A stretch of 64,000 nt of DNA from Agrypnia vestita (taxonomy: Eukaryota; Arthropoda; Insecta; Trichoptera; Phryganeidae): the NCBI GenBank assembly GCA_016648135.1, contig JADDOH010004260.1, positions 1 to 64,000 of the forward strand, in the 5' to 3' direction. Below, one piece after another: positions 22,680 through 34,974 of this stretch. Both the position numbers and the translations under genes were made by a program. The notes under the pieces were generated by a model. It did no database searches. It worked only from the letters and a program-made list of their open reading frames with translations, and had not been told where the DNA came from. How positions within the stretch are numbered: the stretch's first letter is position 1; each line of letters begins with the position of its first letter.

Positions 22680-23811
22680 GTATTACTTAAGTAAAAAAAA
22701 TGGTGCAATATTTCTCAGTACTGTTTTCTCACTCTAAAGCTGGCTGTCATTTAATAATATGTTCACGCAAAGCATGAGCATCTGATTAAACATTTTAAAG
22801 TAAATTAAAAATAACTGTAGATAAAAAACGTAATAATAATAATTATTATGTCGACCTCTTAATATATCTTTAACCTTGGTGTAGAAACAAAGTGGTGTGT
22901 GATAGTGTTCTGTTTAATTTAATTACTACTTTTAACAAGCTATTTATTTCAATTTTAACAAAGAGATAAAAAAACGATTGTGTCACACTTAAACGAGTGA
23001 TTATAAACTTTTTGAAGATGCGTTATTTATTCATTGTCAATTATTTAATGTCACTTATCAAAATAGATAAAAGAGTGTAATATAGATATATTTCATTGCA
23101 TAATTAATTTTATTTTTTATTGATTCAATGTTGTCTTAGAAAAACATCTGGTCCAGATTATTTATATTATATTTACAACGTAAATGTCTTTTTTACAACA
23201 ATCATGTATAACTAATAATAAAACTAAATCGTTGCGAAATATAAAAATGATTTCTTAAAAAATGATAGAAAATTAAAATAAAATGAGTCCCAACAAGATT
23301 CTTAATATAATTATATTTGTAAACTGTGCATTCACGTAAATATATACAATTATAGAATATATATAATACGTATACGTGAAAACATTTATTTAGTATCTGT
23401 AACGAGTATCAAATAGTAAATTTTAACATAAAACCACACAACTTCAAAAATACGAATAATTTCGATGTTTGCAATAGTGTTAACTTTATGCATGAGCATA
23501 ACGTCACGATATTCTAGAATGGAAAGAAGCTACACTGAGTAGAGTATTTTCGAAGGGTTTTAATATCATTAAAACCTTTCCAATAATACAAAATACATAC
23601 AAACAGATTAGAACATAAATTTTCGCGACCGCGCTGTCAGTCAGAGTTTGATATGACAGCGGGCGAAAACCATAGATAGTGAATCGATAGATGAATTTAT
23701 TTCGATCTACATCTACATCACAATACCAAGTATAACGTTCGAAAAATAATAATCGTGGTTTATAAAAAGTTTGTTAGTATTGTAACAAGGCTAAAAAGAA
23801 TTGCGCACTTC
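22680..23811. other. Intergenic, no gene seen
   Basis: AT-rich sequence with no repeat or coding signal that I can recognise. Confidence 0.5.
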
Positions 23812-24314
23812 TGTCACATGTCGAACACTATCGAAGATTCCAGAATGGCCCAGCGTAATCTACGGCTTACGAGAAACATCTACAAAAGCCTGGAAGCCAC
23901 GAGGAGGTTCTTGTAAACACTGGAAACGTCTGGAAGTTTCGATATCAGCATTAGCCAATAAAAATACGCACACGGGAGTAAGGACGGTTATTGTTTTTGG
24001 GCGCGTTTAACAGCGACACCAAAGTGAACGTAGCCGCAAGAGTTGCCAGGGCGGCCAAGCGAGCGGTAAACTGAAACGAAATATATGTGCGGATATTGGA
24101 TGGAATGTTCTAGTGAATAAAGTGTTAAAGCGATTATAAAGTGTCTATGTACGAGTGATAAATTTACGAAATAGTTTAATTTAAAGAATTGAGTTACATT
24201 TAATAGTGTTGAGTAACCTTGTACGTTTCATTAATTAATTAATCGGTAATTAATAAATCCTGTTTTAAATTCCAGCGTTTTCATTAATTCCTCCTGCAGC
24301 CACGACACGTGACA
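23812..24314 (+). mobile_element. Solo LTR with inverted TGTCAC/GTGACA ends
   Basis: Starts TGTCACATGTCG and ends CGACACGTGACA, a 12-bp inverted terminus with one mismatch, of the TG...CA retrotransposon type. The tail TTTCATTAATTCCTCCTGCA...GCCACGACACG matches the tails of the LTR-A blocks. No internal region or second LTR is nearby, and flanking duplications are not visible. Confidence 0.65.
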
Positions 24315-25149
24315 GTATTCTAAAACTAAAATTCATTACTCTTAAATGAATCCTTTTTTCCTTTAGGTTAGACGTTAGACGATCTTCCAGCTTCCCTCCC
24401 TATTCTGTGATTTCCAGCTCCCGTAGTCCCGAGTCCCGGGGTGGCTGGGCATATTAGCAAAACAAATGACACGTGTCAGTATTGTAGTTAGCTCCACTAA
24501 TAGGATCTCCACATGGGGTGAACACTGAACGTCTTGGAAGTACCTACTAACTCGAAAGCGAGGTTAAGGGTACAATATTCTGGGAATAGGAGAGGTCAGT
24601 ACCTACATTTGTGGATCCTAGAAATTTTATAAACTTGTTAACCAACTACGATTTCAAATACGACGGAAAATGTTATATGAGACGAAAATTTAAAAAAGAA
24701 TCGCAAATGAATCATGTGTGTGTGATATAAAACTACTAATTGCTCAAAAACAAATTGCATACTGACAAATCCTTCTTGATTGTTAATTTGCTTCAGCAAA
24801 TTTCTCGGTAGTACGAGTAAATTTCTCGATAACAAATTTCTCGGTGAAGAAATGCTCGATTTTACTTCGTTATCAAACTAGTCAGCAGTAAATTGCTGGA
24901 TAACAAATTAAATTAATTTATTTCAAAAACAAATTTCTCTCAAACTGTTATAAAATCTATCTGATAGAAAATATACTAATCTACCTACACCACGACCTAT
25001 CCAAATATTTACTTATACGTACACACTATAACATATTCAGGCCAGAGCTGAATCTATACTATAGGAAATATTGAACTATTAAAATTAATAATTATTTCAT
25101 ACGAAAACATTTGTGTTTTCTTATTTGCAAAGAATGTACTTATTTTTTA
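24315..25149. other. Intergenic, no gene seen
   Basis: Contains the repeated short motif AAATT(T/G)CTCG(G/A)T at 24795-24845 and some GC-richer unique sequence at 24380-24450. No coding evidence. Confidence 0.4.
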
Positions 25150-25420
25150 AGGTCTTCTTCTTCTTCTTCATCAGCCTTCGTCTTTCCACTGCTGGATATA
25201 GGCCTTTTCCTTATTTTTCCATTCTTCCCTGTTGTTGGCTAATTGTAGCCATTTCTTTCCCCCCACAGCGACAATATCATCGGCCCATCTCTTTTGAGGT
25301 CTTCCGATGCCTCTTTTATTTTTCCAAGGTCTTCATTTCAGAACTCTGGGAGGCCATCTTGTAGTATCCTCTCTGGACACTTGTCCTGCCCATTGCCATT
25401 TTATATTTTTTTTTAGGTAT
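25150..25420 (-). pseudogene. LINE 3'-end remnant (family L-ADD), one in-frame stop
   Basis: Minus strand reads WQWAGQVSREDTTRWPPRVL, then K and a TGA stop where W is expected, then RPWKNKRGIGRPQKRWADDI and ...KKWLQLANNREEWKNKEK...QQWKDEG before the stop and a GAA tail. This is the C-terminal tail of an RTE-like non-LTR retrotransposon. The same family occurs at 52851-53008 and 57378-57729. Confidence 0.75.
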
Positions 25421-26179
25421 ATACAAATTAATTCCGACAAAAAATCCAGGCTGTACATCCAAAATAAATAGCTTAGTTTAATCAGCATACTTCAGGATTA
25501 TTATCATGTATTCCACTATCACACATTAAAATAACTATACATTACGAACAGATTTTCGATGATTCAATCATTGTACTGTATTTGTTTGGTCATCGTTTAG
25601 CTACTAAATCACAAGTCAATGAAATTTAATAAAAATATCAAAATATTAAATTTTCTGGAGACATAATTATGCAGAATTACTACAAAATACATTAAAATAA
25701 AATTTATTTATCGTAACATTTACATCACAAATAATATCTTATTATTCAGATTTTTACATATCACAACGTTCTCAGTCAGTTATATATATATTTTTTCTTT
25801 TTTCTAGTGTGTGTTCACGTACAAGTCATGCTACAATGTAGCAACAGCACACGACTTATATATGTACAACAATTTAATGTCTTCTACAAACAATCAATAT
25901 TCTTAATTAATTTTTGCTTTTTGTTTGCCTACACATCATGATGTGTAAGCAAACGCATCAAAATAATTATTGAATTAACGTAAATATTTTCTCGTATATA
26001 TAAAATATTTTTGCTTCTTTTTAAGAAGATTTGCGATATTACATTGTTTAAATCGCATACTTGAATTTGTTGTAAATTAGTTTATTTCCTATCAAAAAGA
26101 TTTTATATCCTTCAACATGTAAAACTTCGAGAATTTTAGATTTTTTGAAATCTAAAGTTTTTTAAAATCCAAAAACGTG
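25421..26179. other. Intergenic with short palindrome
   Basis: A near-perfect 32-bp palindrome centred on ACACATCATGATGTGT (25923-25954) and a weaker hairpin at about 25826-25860. No coding signal. Confidence 0.4.
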
Positions 26180-26446
26180 CGCATAGAAGCCGAATATCAG
26201 CGAAAATAATTAAGAGGAGTACCTTCTTAACAGGCATTTGGAAATAAGTGCGACCACTTACGTGCGAATTACGAAATTTTCACGATTTAGTGAGAACTTG
26301 TGTAAAATATTTTAGCGACAATTAGTGTGACTTAAAGATCTAAAGATCACGATAAAATTCGTATCCAGTGACTTCGTGTGAAAAATAAAACTTTTAATTG
26401 TTTTTGAGGTTTTATTTACTTTTCATAACCACTAGTTCCCGTGACA
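26180..26446 (+). mobile_element. 5'-truncated LTR fragment
   Basis: Ends TTTTCATAACC...TTCCCGTGACA like the LTR-A family and contains an AATAAAA signal at 26383-26389. The left boundary is not defined. Confidence 0.45.
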
Positions 26447-26582
26447 GCACATACAGTTCACTGAGAAGGAAGGAAGACAAATATTATTATAATTGTATTT
26501 GATATTTTAAAATTTCATTTGTTACCAATGTCAACACTTGTAATTTGTATAGGTTGGTTCAAGGTAGGTAGACCTCTTTCAA

Positions 26583-26736
26583 TTTAAGAAAAACAATCGA
26601 ATTAGTATTTGTAATCCGTGCGTACGAGGCACGTTGTTTCGTTGTTTTGGTATTTATTCTCGTAAACACCAACACAACCAAACGATGTGCGTCGTACGTA
26701 TGGCTTACAGATACTAATTCGATTGTATTCCTTAAA
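26583..26736. repeat. Hairpin (foldback) element, family HP, copy 2
   Basis: ACAATCGAATTAGTATTTGT on the left pairs with the reverse complement at 26707-26726. The flanks TTTAAG/CTTAAA extend the arms. The arm-to-loop layout matches 9838-9989. Confidence 0.7.
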
Positions 26737-27112
26737 TAGAAACACCTATGACATGAACGATATACCTACCTATGTATGATTTTTTAAATTCAAATTTTGA
26801 GATATGTTCTGAATTGAGAAAAAAAGTTTTAACTTCCCTAGCGGAACCTTTCAATTTTCAAAAAATTGTGTTGTAGATGTTTGTATAATGTGAATCTCTA
26901 TTGTAATTTTGTCATTTATGGGTTCTGAATAAAGTATGTAGTCACCATGATAGCGAATATGATTTAATTGACACATTTCACTCGTCACTTTATTTTCACG
27001 TATTTTTTTGAGATTAATTTAATGCGATTTTTTTTCGCCAGTCCAGAACGAAAAATGAAATATTGATATTCTACCTAATTATGGATACGATATAATTTTA
27101 TATATAGGTATA

Positions 27113-27490
27113 CTAGCTGTGCCCGCGCGGCTTCGCACACGTAGATTTTTAGTAACTTTTAGTCATTTTATCAATTTGTATATTAACCTTAACATATAGA
27201 TATATGAATTTTAAGTTCTACAACTTCTCTATAGAAAGTATTTAAATATCTCTTATCGTTAAGGCAGCGTTCGTAAAAAACGCATCGCTCGACCATTTTT
27301 TCGTCGACTTTATTTGTAAAATAAGTCACCACGAAAAGCCCTTTTATTTCAATGGAATAATATATAACCTATGTCCACCCTGAAAGTCTATTCTAAATAT
27401 TAGTGATAGAATGAAATGAGTTGAGTAGTTTCGGAGATAACCTTCTACATCCAAACTTACAAACTTTACCTTTTGATATATTAGTGTAGA
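27113..27490 (-). mobile_element. Lep1-type non-autonomous Helitron
   Basis: On the minus strand it begins A|TCTACACTAATATATCAAAA and ends GCGCGGGCACAGCTAG|T, with GTGC...GCAC and GCC...GGC pairing just before CTAG. Helitron rules are met exactly: 5' TC, 3' CTRR, and insertion between A and T. It is 378 bp, non-coding. ATATTAGTGTAGA and GCCCGCGCGGCTTCG are typical of the abundant lepidopteran family. Confidence 0.8.
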
Positions 27491-27989
27491 TATCGGCGTT
27501 TTTACAGACAGAAATTGAGCATCAAACTAAAATGTGGAACGAAATGTGTTTTTTTTATCTAAATGTTCTTCAATAAAAACATATGTAATTGTTTTGAAGA
27601 TGTACTCCGACAAATGTTATCACAACCTCGTTTTAATTAAAAGTTATCTGCCTTTCTGTTCTGCTGGTTTTTATTATATGTGTAAAACAATTATTAACAC
27701 TGTCGGCAAAATATTAAAGACTTTGAAGCCTGTAACTATGCCGCTATTAATAATTACATTTATTTTTTCTTAGAATATAATACCTAATTGCTCTGTGACA
27801 TTTTTATAATTTTATACATGTGTTTATAGAAAATCACACGAGAACGTTCTTAGATATCGCACTTCTATTAGACATGTACAATATTTAATTAAGCTATATT
27901 AATCAATTGGGCATTCCGACAGAAAAGTAAATGTTTCCAAATATACCTATCATTAACATTTTCATTTCACGAAAGACCAGAAATGCTGA
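27491..27989. other. Intergenic, no gene seen
   Basis: AT-rich. The ORF at 27534-27773 has no recognisable domain. Confidence 0.5.
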
Positions 27990-28456
27990 TCATTAAAATG
28001 GATGGAAAACATGTCATCTCTACTTAAGTTTAATTATATTTTACTATTCGAGTTTCGAGAATATCTGAATCTCTTATCGATGGGCAAAGTATAAAGATAT
28101 TTTTTTACATGAATTAGGTGCAAATACAAATAATTATTTAACTCTGAAGAAAGAAGCTGGAATCAGCGGTGTAAAGGTGATTGTAATAGGAATATTGAGA
28201 AGAAAGGAGAAGAGTTGGAGGAGAAGAATTAATACCCAATTAATTTTTTTATTTTTCTTAAATTTCTTAAATTTTTTATATATTTTTTTTTTTACTTTCA
28301 TTCCATTTTTTCTATATTTAAATTTAGTTCGTTTAAACTTCACCTATCAATGAAAGATTCTGATACTCTCAAAACTCGAGTAGTAAAATATAAAATATAA
28401 TTAAACCCAATTAGAGATAAGAAAGTTTATGTTTTTCCATCCATTTTAATGATCGA
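27990..28456. repeat. Foldback element, family FB, copy 2
   Basis: Inverted arms: GATCATTAAAATGGATGGAA (27990-28009) pairs with the right end (28433-28452). Inner TTTAATTATATTTTACTA...CGAGTTT and GATTC...CTC segments match the element at 15431-15690. The central T/A-rich spacer carries no gene. Confidence 0.65.
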
Positions 28457-29229
28457 CGTGAATAATCTCTACAGTGTTAACGCCAAATCCATCAATAATA
28501 AAATGACTTGAATGATTGAAATGTCTAAGTTGACTGAAATGAAATGACTTATTGTTGACTATGAAATTAATTGTGTTAACTTAGAAATTTAATTTCATAT
28601 CCATTTATGATGTACGATTTATTAATTATAATCAATTAATAGATTTTCGTTGTACACTAAAATTACCATACACCTGATATATCTGCATATTTTCAAACTA
28701 CAGGTTTAGATCTTGCACTCTGGTTAGTTATTCCTTATTTAATACGAGGGTAGAATGAATAATTCACAGCCTCAAAAATTATATAGGTAGGTACTGAATA
28801 GCCTGTTTCAATTTATCATTGCTAAGGATAAAACTAACTTTATTTGCCACTGGTATCTTGAAATCTTACACCACTCGCTATTTTAGATCACTTTTAATAT
28901 TTGTTGTAATTTAGTGTCTTTGCAATTTTAATGAAAATTTTAATATTTGATTGACATTTTTGTGAAAATTCAGTTATGTTCCATGGTATAATTGTAATTT
29001 TTAAGATCAGATAAATCAACCAACATTTTGGTTGATTTTCTTTTTATTTTATATGATTAAGTATCAGGTAAAGTGACGATTTAAAGTTTATTTCAATTTT
29101 GGCTATCATTAATATCTTCGCTATCGTTTTCAATGGATGATATATCTTTGAATGGAATTTTCACTTCCTTGAGCTTGTAATTCAATTATATAAAATAGTC
29201 TACTACGTCGGATTTTCATATCACCGTAC
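28457..29229. other. Intergenic, no gene seen
   Basis: AT-rich, no recognisable repeat end or coding signal. Confidence 0.45.
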
Positions 29230-29620
29230 TACATAGGGATTGTAGAACGCCGGCCGCAGCTCTGATTCTTCTTTTTTACTTTTCTGCCTCTCATCGCTAG
29301 AAAATTCCACCCCAAGGTATTTTAATTTATAGACTTACTTTAGCTGCATTGAGCACTGCTCTTGGTCTCTTCCTACGACCATTAACTATGTTTTGGCAGT
29401 GTTCATCTTCATTCCAAATAGAATGCACTCTTCATTCAAGCAATTTATATACTCTTCTACATCTTGTGTAGACTCCAGCATCTCCATATCATTCCCAAAG
29501 AGTAAGATTTCCACATTTCCAAATTTCACGGCCCTTATTGTTTGGCTTATCTGGCTTATCCTGTCCCATATATATGAACAGAATTGACGAAATGGCAACC
29601 TTGTCTCAATCCTATTCCAA
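29230..29620 (-). pseudogene. LINE reverse-transcriptase domain remnant
   Basis: Minus strand shows FGNVEILLFGNDMEMLEST and then EECILFGMKMNTAKT, matching the RT palm pattern ...(Y/F)ADD...L...L......G..(I/M)N..KT, followed by KLKYLGVEFSSDERQ. The catalytic (Y/F)ADD box reads FGND, so one invariant position is lost, and stops interrupt the thumb. A dead internal fragment of a non-LTR retrotransposon. Confidence 0.65.
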
Positions 29621-29629
29621 CACTGTATA

Positions 29630-31307
29630 ATATGTAAATGTAAAATATATTATTAAAGATATATATAATTTACTTGCCTATTTTGTAAATCTTAATTTAG
29701 TTTGAAATTATCGTACTTTGGAATGGGACAAATATGTTAAAACATAAGAATTTTAAACACATTTATAGCCATCAATTCTTAATTGATAATTCGTTTTTGA
29801 TGGAAAGTTCTACCTAACTATTTAAGTGAATAATTTTAATAACCGGTTTTACAAGAGCTAATTATATGATTTGACAACCTCGCTTAACCCTTTTGAACCT
29901 GGGCTGAATGAAGGCTGAATTGAAAATGAATAGTACCGAAGTATTTAATCTGTTTAATTTTTAAAATAACAATATTTGTTAACATCTAGATTTTTCATTG
30001 TCATTTATGTAACAAAAGCGTTATAACTTTTACCGCACAACTTTGTCAGGAAACTTTTATACCTAAATCTAGTATCACAGATCGCAACTATCACTGAAAG
30101 TGGTGAAGCATGTATTTTCACTGTGTTATCGTAATAAATATGCTTTTTGTACATCCACTGATGTTTGTATTTTGACATGTATTACCCATTTGAACGCCAC
30201 CTGTATCCTATTAAATGAGTATACAAAATTACCATTACTTTATGGTATCTTTACTTAATTATGGATTCACGAATCATCGCCTGATCCTTTGGTAGGTAGA
30301 TACAGATTTTTTTGTGACTTCAGCATCTACAAGCTGCCTATACAAATACACCTTGAAGGCAAACCTGAGCGGATGCTGGATAGATCCTGAAAACTGAGAA
30401 ATCGGGTATACAAGTATTATATTAAAAGTTGAGTTATCCGTTCGTTTCCTTATTAAATTCTCGATGTCGTGGAGTGCGCGTGATAGCGCTGCGGACGTAG
30501 CCGAATGCCGAGGAAAAAATCAGGGTCGCTAGCCGCGGTGGCCTGCTTCTTGAAGTGACTGCCGATCGTTCAACCAGTGCATTGTATGGTTGGTGGTGTA
30601 GCACCGCAACGGCGGACGCGTTCATTCGACTTTTATGTTGTGAGCGGAGGCGGTACTTTACAAATAATAAAAATTCATTCTTTTCTATCATCCTACGAGA
30701 ATGACTAATTGTAATTAATCGATTTATTGAAATATACACCCTGTTAACATTATACTGGTAATGGCGTCCAATATTACGAAGACCCCCTCTGTTACCTTTT
30801 TATAGGAAGGTATTAAGGAAACCGTTTAAAGTCTATATTGTATCCAGATAGTTGTTAGTTTTTTAAGTGATTAGTTTCTCCGCCTGGCACGTGATCGATT
30901 GACGCTCTGTTGGCGACAAATCCGAGTTTTATTTTGCTTCCGACTGCATTTTCTTTTATTTTACCGCTCGCGCATTAACGTCGGTTGAGCCGTCCGGTTT
31001 TGTAATTTTAATTATCAGAATTATAAAAACACATAAAAAATATTTTAATAAAATCTTTTGTTTTAATTTTTGTTTCTCAAAAATTAAGTTATTGGTTGAA
31101 AAAATTTGAGATTATCGAGATCTCAGAAAAAAATATTTTGGGACTGAAAGGGTCAGGGAAGAAGGTAAAATGTGATGTGTGTTGGCCGCAGCGTTAATTT
31201 TTTTTTTCTCATTTCAATGTTAACATTATCATCGGCTGCCTAGTGTCAGTTGGATTCAACTTCAAAAATACACAAATATTTGGGAATTAAAGGAAAAGAA
31301 TAATCAT
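29630..31307. other. Intergenic, no gene seen
   Basis: 30465-30660 and 30880-30990 are relatively GC- and CpG-rich unique sequence. The minus-strand ORF at 30434-30739 has no known domain. Confidence 0.4.
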
Positions 31308-31450
31308 TAGTGGCTTTCGTAGTCTAGTGTCAGTACGTCGGCATGTCACAAAGTTCCGGTCTCGATTCCCAATGAGTTACAGTAAAATCTAAGTGTTTAA
31401 CTTAAGTCCAGGTATTTTTGTGCTACTGTAACACAATAAACGAAATGAAA
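31308..31450 (+). mobile_element. tRNA-derived SINE (family S1)
   Basis: GGCTTTCGTAGTCTAGTG...CCGGTCTCGATTCCCAATGAG then TTACAGTAAAATCTAAGTGT. B-box-like GTCTCGATTCC. Same architecture as 34707-34855. Confidence 0.6.
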
Positions 31451-32556
31451 TAACAATAAAAAGAAATTAAATACGGGATATTTTTATATAAGCTATCTTT
31501 ATAACACGCAAAAAGTAAATTCAACAACACAAACAAACTGGGTACACTAACACAGACAAAATTTTGAAGTACCTACCCAGGAGAAGGCTGAAAAACTCTT
31601 AAATATGACACTTCACTGCATTCCACAAAAAAAAAATAACGATAATATTAATTACCAACGGCGACATCTAGACTGGTTAATGGGAATGAAAAAATTTGAA
31701 CCACCAGGTGGCGGTAGTAAAAAATAAAAAAAAAGCATCTCACATATGGAACAAGGTGTGAAAATTAAACATACTTTAAACACTTTATTATCTATTTACT
31801 ATGTTTTGTACATACACAATATTGTAAACTATGCCTATCTCAACACAGATATTTCTAGTGAGACAGCACAGTCTAAACAAAATTTTGTACTTAAAATTAA
31901 ATAGAAATAAATAAATAAATAAATATATGCAACTTAATTTTTTTTATAGGTGTGGTGGTCTATCATGGGTAGAATTGGGGAACATTACATTGTGTAAAGT
32001 GATCACTTAATATATGTCGTAAGCTCTATGAACACCCAAAAATGACTTTCAAACCTGATTTCCCACACAAAAACAGCTTCATCTCTAGAAGACATCTATA
32101 ATATATCTTGATTAAAAATAAATAAATTGTAATGTGATTTCTATTGTAGATGTTATTTGAATATAATATAGCTTGTTTAAAATAAATAAATCAATTAAAA
32201 AATCAATCGAATTGACACTGACCTATCGACAATATATAATAATATGAAGGCTAATTATGATTTATTACCAAGAAATTATATAGTGATGCACAGAATTTTT
32301 GAGTGTTTGGAGTGCACGCCGCTGGTATAACTACATTTTACGATAATTACATATCTACGATACGTTTCAACATCGAGAAAGAATTAGTCATACTAAAAGA
32401 TTAAGTGTTATTCAATAATCAATTTTCGTTATTCATTTAATATCTTCAAGAGATTTCAGAAATATGTGTGTGAATAGAGATATTCTTAAATACCACCAGC
32501 CATAAGCGATAGTATAGAAGTATAAGGTTAAATCAGGTTTTTACTTTTAATATTTA
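31451..32556. other. Intergenic, old retroposon tail likely
   Basis: Ends of (AAAT)n type at 31903-31925 suggest a decayed retroposon tail. No readable protein was found upstream of it. Confidence 0.35.
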
Positions 32557-32826
32557 CTAGCTGAAACCCGTCAAAAATGACGGAAAATTGGTACGCGTCT
32601 TTGCTAAGCCCTAGTTTACATTTATACTATCCTTTTGGTGGTCCACGGAAAGGCGGTCGCAGCAATATGTGTGAAGCGGTCGGTTCTGGTTTGGTGGCTC
32701 GGAGTTCAAGCCCCATCTCCGAATTCCCATAGTGTGAATTCGATCGAAATTACGGACGTTACACTAAGTTACGGGGAAAAACAGACAGACGGACGGACGG
32801 ACAGACAACGAAATTATTATGTTTGA
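32557..32826 (-). mobile_element. Helitron-like copy (H1) with tRNA-like segment
   Basis: Minus strand A|TCAAACATAATAATTTCGTT...CTAG|T, with the hairpin CCGTCATTTTTGACGG ten bases before CTAG (palindrome at 32568-32583). The interior has GCAGCAATATGTGTGAAGCGG and GGAGTTCAAGCCCC, an A/B-box-like pair. The 5' part is GACA/GACG microsatellite. Confidence 0.7.
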
Positions 32827-34706
32827 TCGCGAATATGCATATATATAATGTATATTGGGTTTCTTCATATTAATCAAATATTTAATAAATTTTATGTAGG
32901 TTGGTTTTAGGTAGGTAGGTTTTAACCACTTGAGTTTATTTTCTTAACGTTTCCTTCATCACGGCGATAAAAAACTAATTTTAAAAATAAATTTTTTGTT
33001 TTATAGAAACTTGAAATTTTAAAAATGATTTAGAAAGTACTTTATGAAATTACCCTATAAAATAATAATATAGTATGATGAATAGAAAGATAATAAAGAC
33101 ATGAGAAAACGATATTAAAGATCCGAAAATATTGATAATATTTTTAGAAAACGACAAGAAAGTGGCTATAGATAGATTATTGATTTTGATTACTTTTACA
33201 TGAATTACACATTTCATTGCTAACTTAGTTTTTTATCACCCTGATGAAGGAAAGTATAGTTTCCGTAAACAAATTTCATTACAAATTCTGTAAAAAAAAG
33301 TTTGCATATTATTCACATATTATTACACTTCAAAATATTGTTATTTTCAGAATAGGCTGGTCTAGGCTGTCGCGCCTTGTCGCTGTCATGTATTGTTCTC
33401 GACGCCTCGTTTCACGTATTTCCACGCGTAATTATCCGTAAAAATCATTTTTAAAACAATGACAAACGACCGTGAAAACTGTAAACATTTAGTGCTAACA
33501 ATTTGTTCGACTATCTCGTGCGATGTGAGGGAAAAGTAAAAAATGTGTTTACGAATTTTAAAATATAAAGTGTGTATGTGTGTGCATATGTAAGTGTATT
33601 TGTATGTATGTGTATGTGTATGTATGTGTTTTCGTATGTCCAGTTCACTGGGAAAGAGATAAATAATGAAAATGAATGTATTTTTGACATAAAATTTTTC
33701 AATTGTTAGACAACGGATACATATTATGTACATTGTAGGGCGATTTTTGGCATCAAAAAGCATTTCCGTGTAACTTTATTTTATCTTTAAATAAAATAAC
33801 TCTTTGTTTAACACCACTTTATTGAGTTTTTAACTAAATAGTTTTAGCTTACAGCTGGGTTGAAAAGAGTTATTTTATTTGAAGGTATTATATCTTACCA
33901 AAATGTGTTTCATTCGAGTGAAAATTTAACTTTATTTTATTTCGCCAATGTCTAGTCAGAAATGAAATGACACTATTTTGAAATAACAGAAGATGTCCAA
34001 AAGGCCTTAATATCTACTGACCTTAAATGACATCTCATGTTCATGAGTATGAACAAGGAAACCTCTTTGAAAGTAATCACATTGGTGTTGGTCAAAAATA
34101 ATGTTTTCATTTTTTTATTTTTTTATTTTCAGATTGCCAATAAGCTAGACAAAGGAGTCTGAAATGAACATCTTTTAACTTTTTTGTTAGATGTCAGTGT
34201 TCGCATTTTTTGCAAGCTCTTTACCGGTTTTTATCGGCAGATCATTGAATTATCCAATTTTAGCTGCATCGGTCGATGCAGTGTGAAAATAATTAGACAT
34301 AATTATAAAGTAAATAAGATAATATCTTAATATAAGGCACGTAATTAACAATATTAAATTATTAAATATTCATTATTTAAAAAATCTTACATTTTTATGG
34401 TGTAGCACCTATCCTCTAATACGTAAATATTTTTTGCTAGAAGGTCTAGGTGACTATGGAATTTACTAAAGAAAATTATTAAGAAAGATAATAATTGGAC
34501 TACAGACTCGTTAAAACAAGATGTTGAAAAATAATATTATACAAATATTCATAAGATTCAGGAGTACGAATAAGAATTTGACGTAATATATACATATTAC
34601 TTAGGTCCTGAACAAATGTTATTAGACATTACTTAGGATTTTGAATAGTATTATAAATTATAATCTTTATATATATCTACTGTTCGAAAGAAAATAAGGC
34701 CAAAAA
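32827..34706. other. Intergenic with microsatellite and small hairpin
   Basis: A (TGTATG)n-type microsatellite occupies 33570-33630. An imperfect 20-bp inverted repeat (AAATAAAATAACTCTTT at about 33791 and its complement at about 33867) encloses about 55 bp, a possible tiny MITE. No gene seen. Confidence 0.5.
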
Positions 34707-34855
34707 ATTTTAGAAGCCCTCGTGGCCTAGTGGACATGACACTGGTTTTCCACAACGACGTTCCGGTCTCAATTTCCGGTGAGGTTACAATAAATCTATG
34801 TGATTTCCTTGGATGATTTTTTGATGTAACTACTCCAGTTATTGGTCCTCTAAAA
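34707..34855 (+). mobile_element. tRNA-derived SINE (family S1)
   Basis: AGCCCTCGTGGCCTAGTGG (A-box region), GTTCCGGTCTCAATTTCCGG (B-box region), then GAGGTTACAATAAATCTATG. An A-rich stretch (AAATAAAAAAATT) follows. Confidence 0.7.
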
Positions 34856-34974
34856 TAAAAAAATTAACAACTGAGTATGCCCTTGATGTATAACCTAATT
34901 AAGATTTTTTCATTAATTCTTTATTGTATTAAAGATAATTATTATTTTAAAAAAATATGAATTTTAAACTAATT

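Noticed and set aside
30434..30739. 101-aa minus-strand ORF in a GC-richer patch
   Set aside because: No recognisable domain, no splice or start context, weak third-position signal.
33570..33640. Possible CRISPR-like or structured array
   Set aside because: Simple TGTATG microsatellite. No spaced repeats anywhere in the window and the DNA is eukaryotic.
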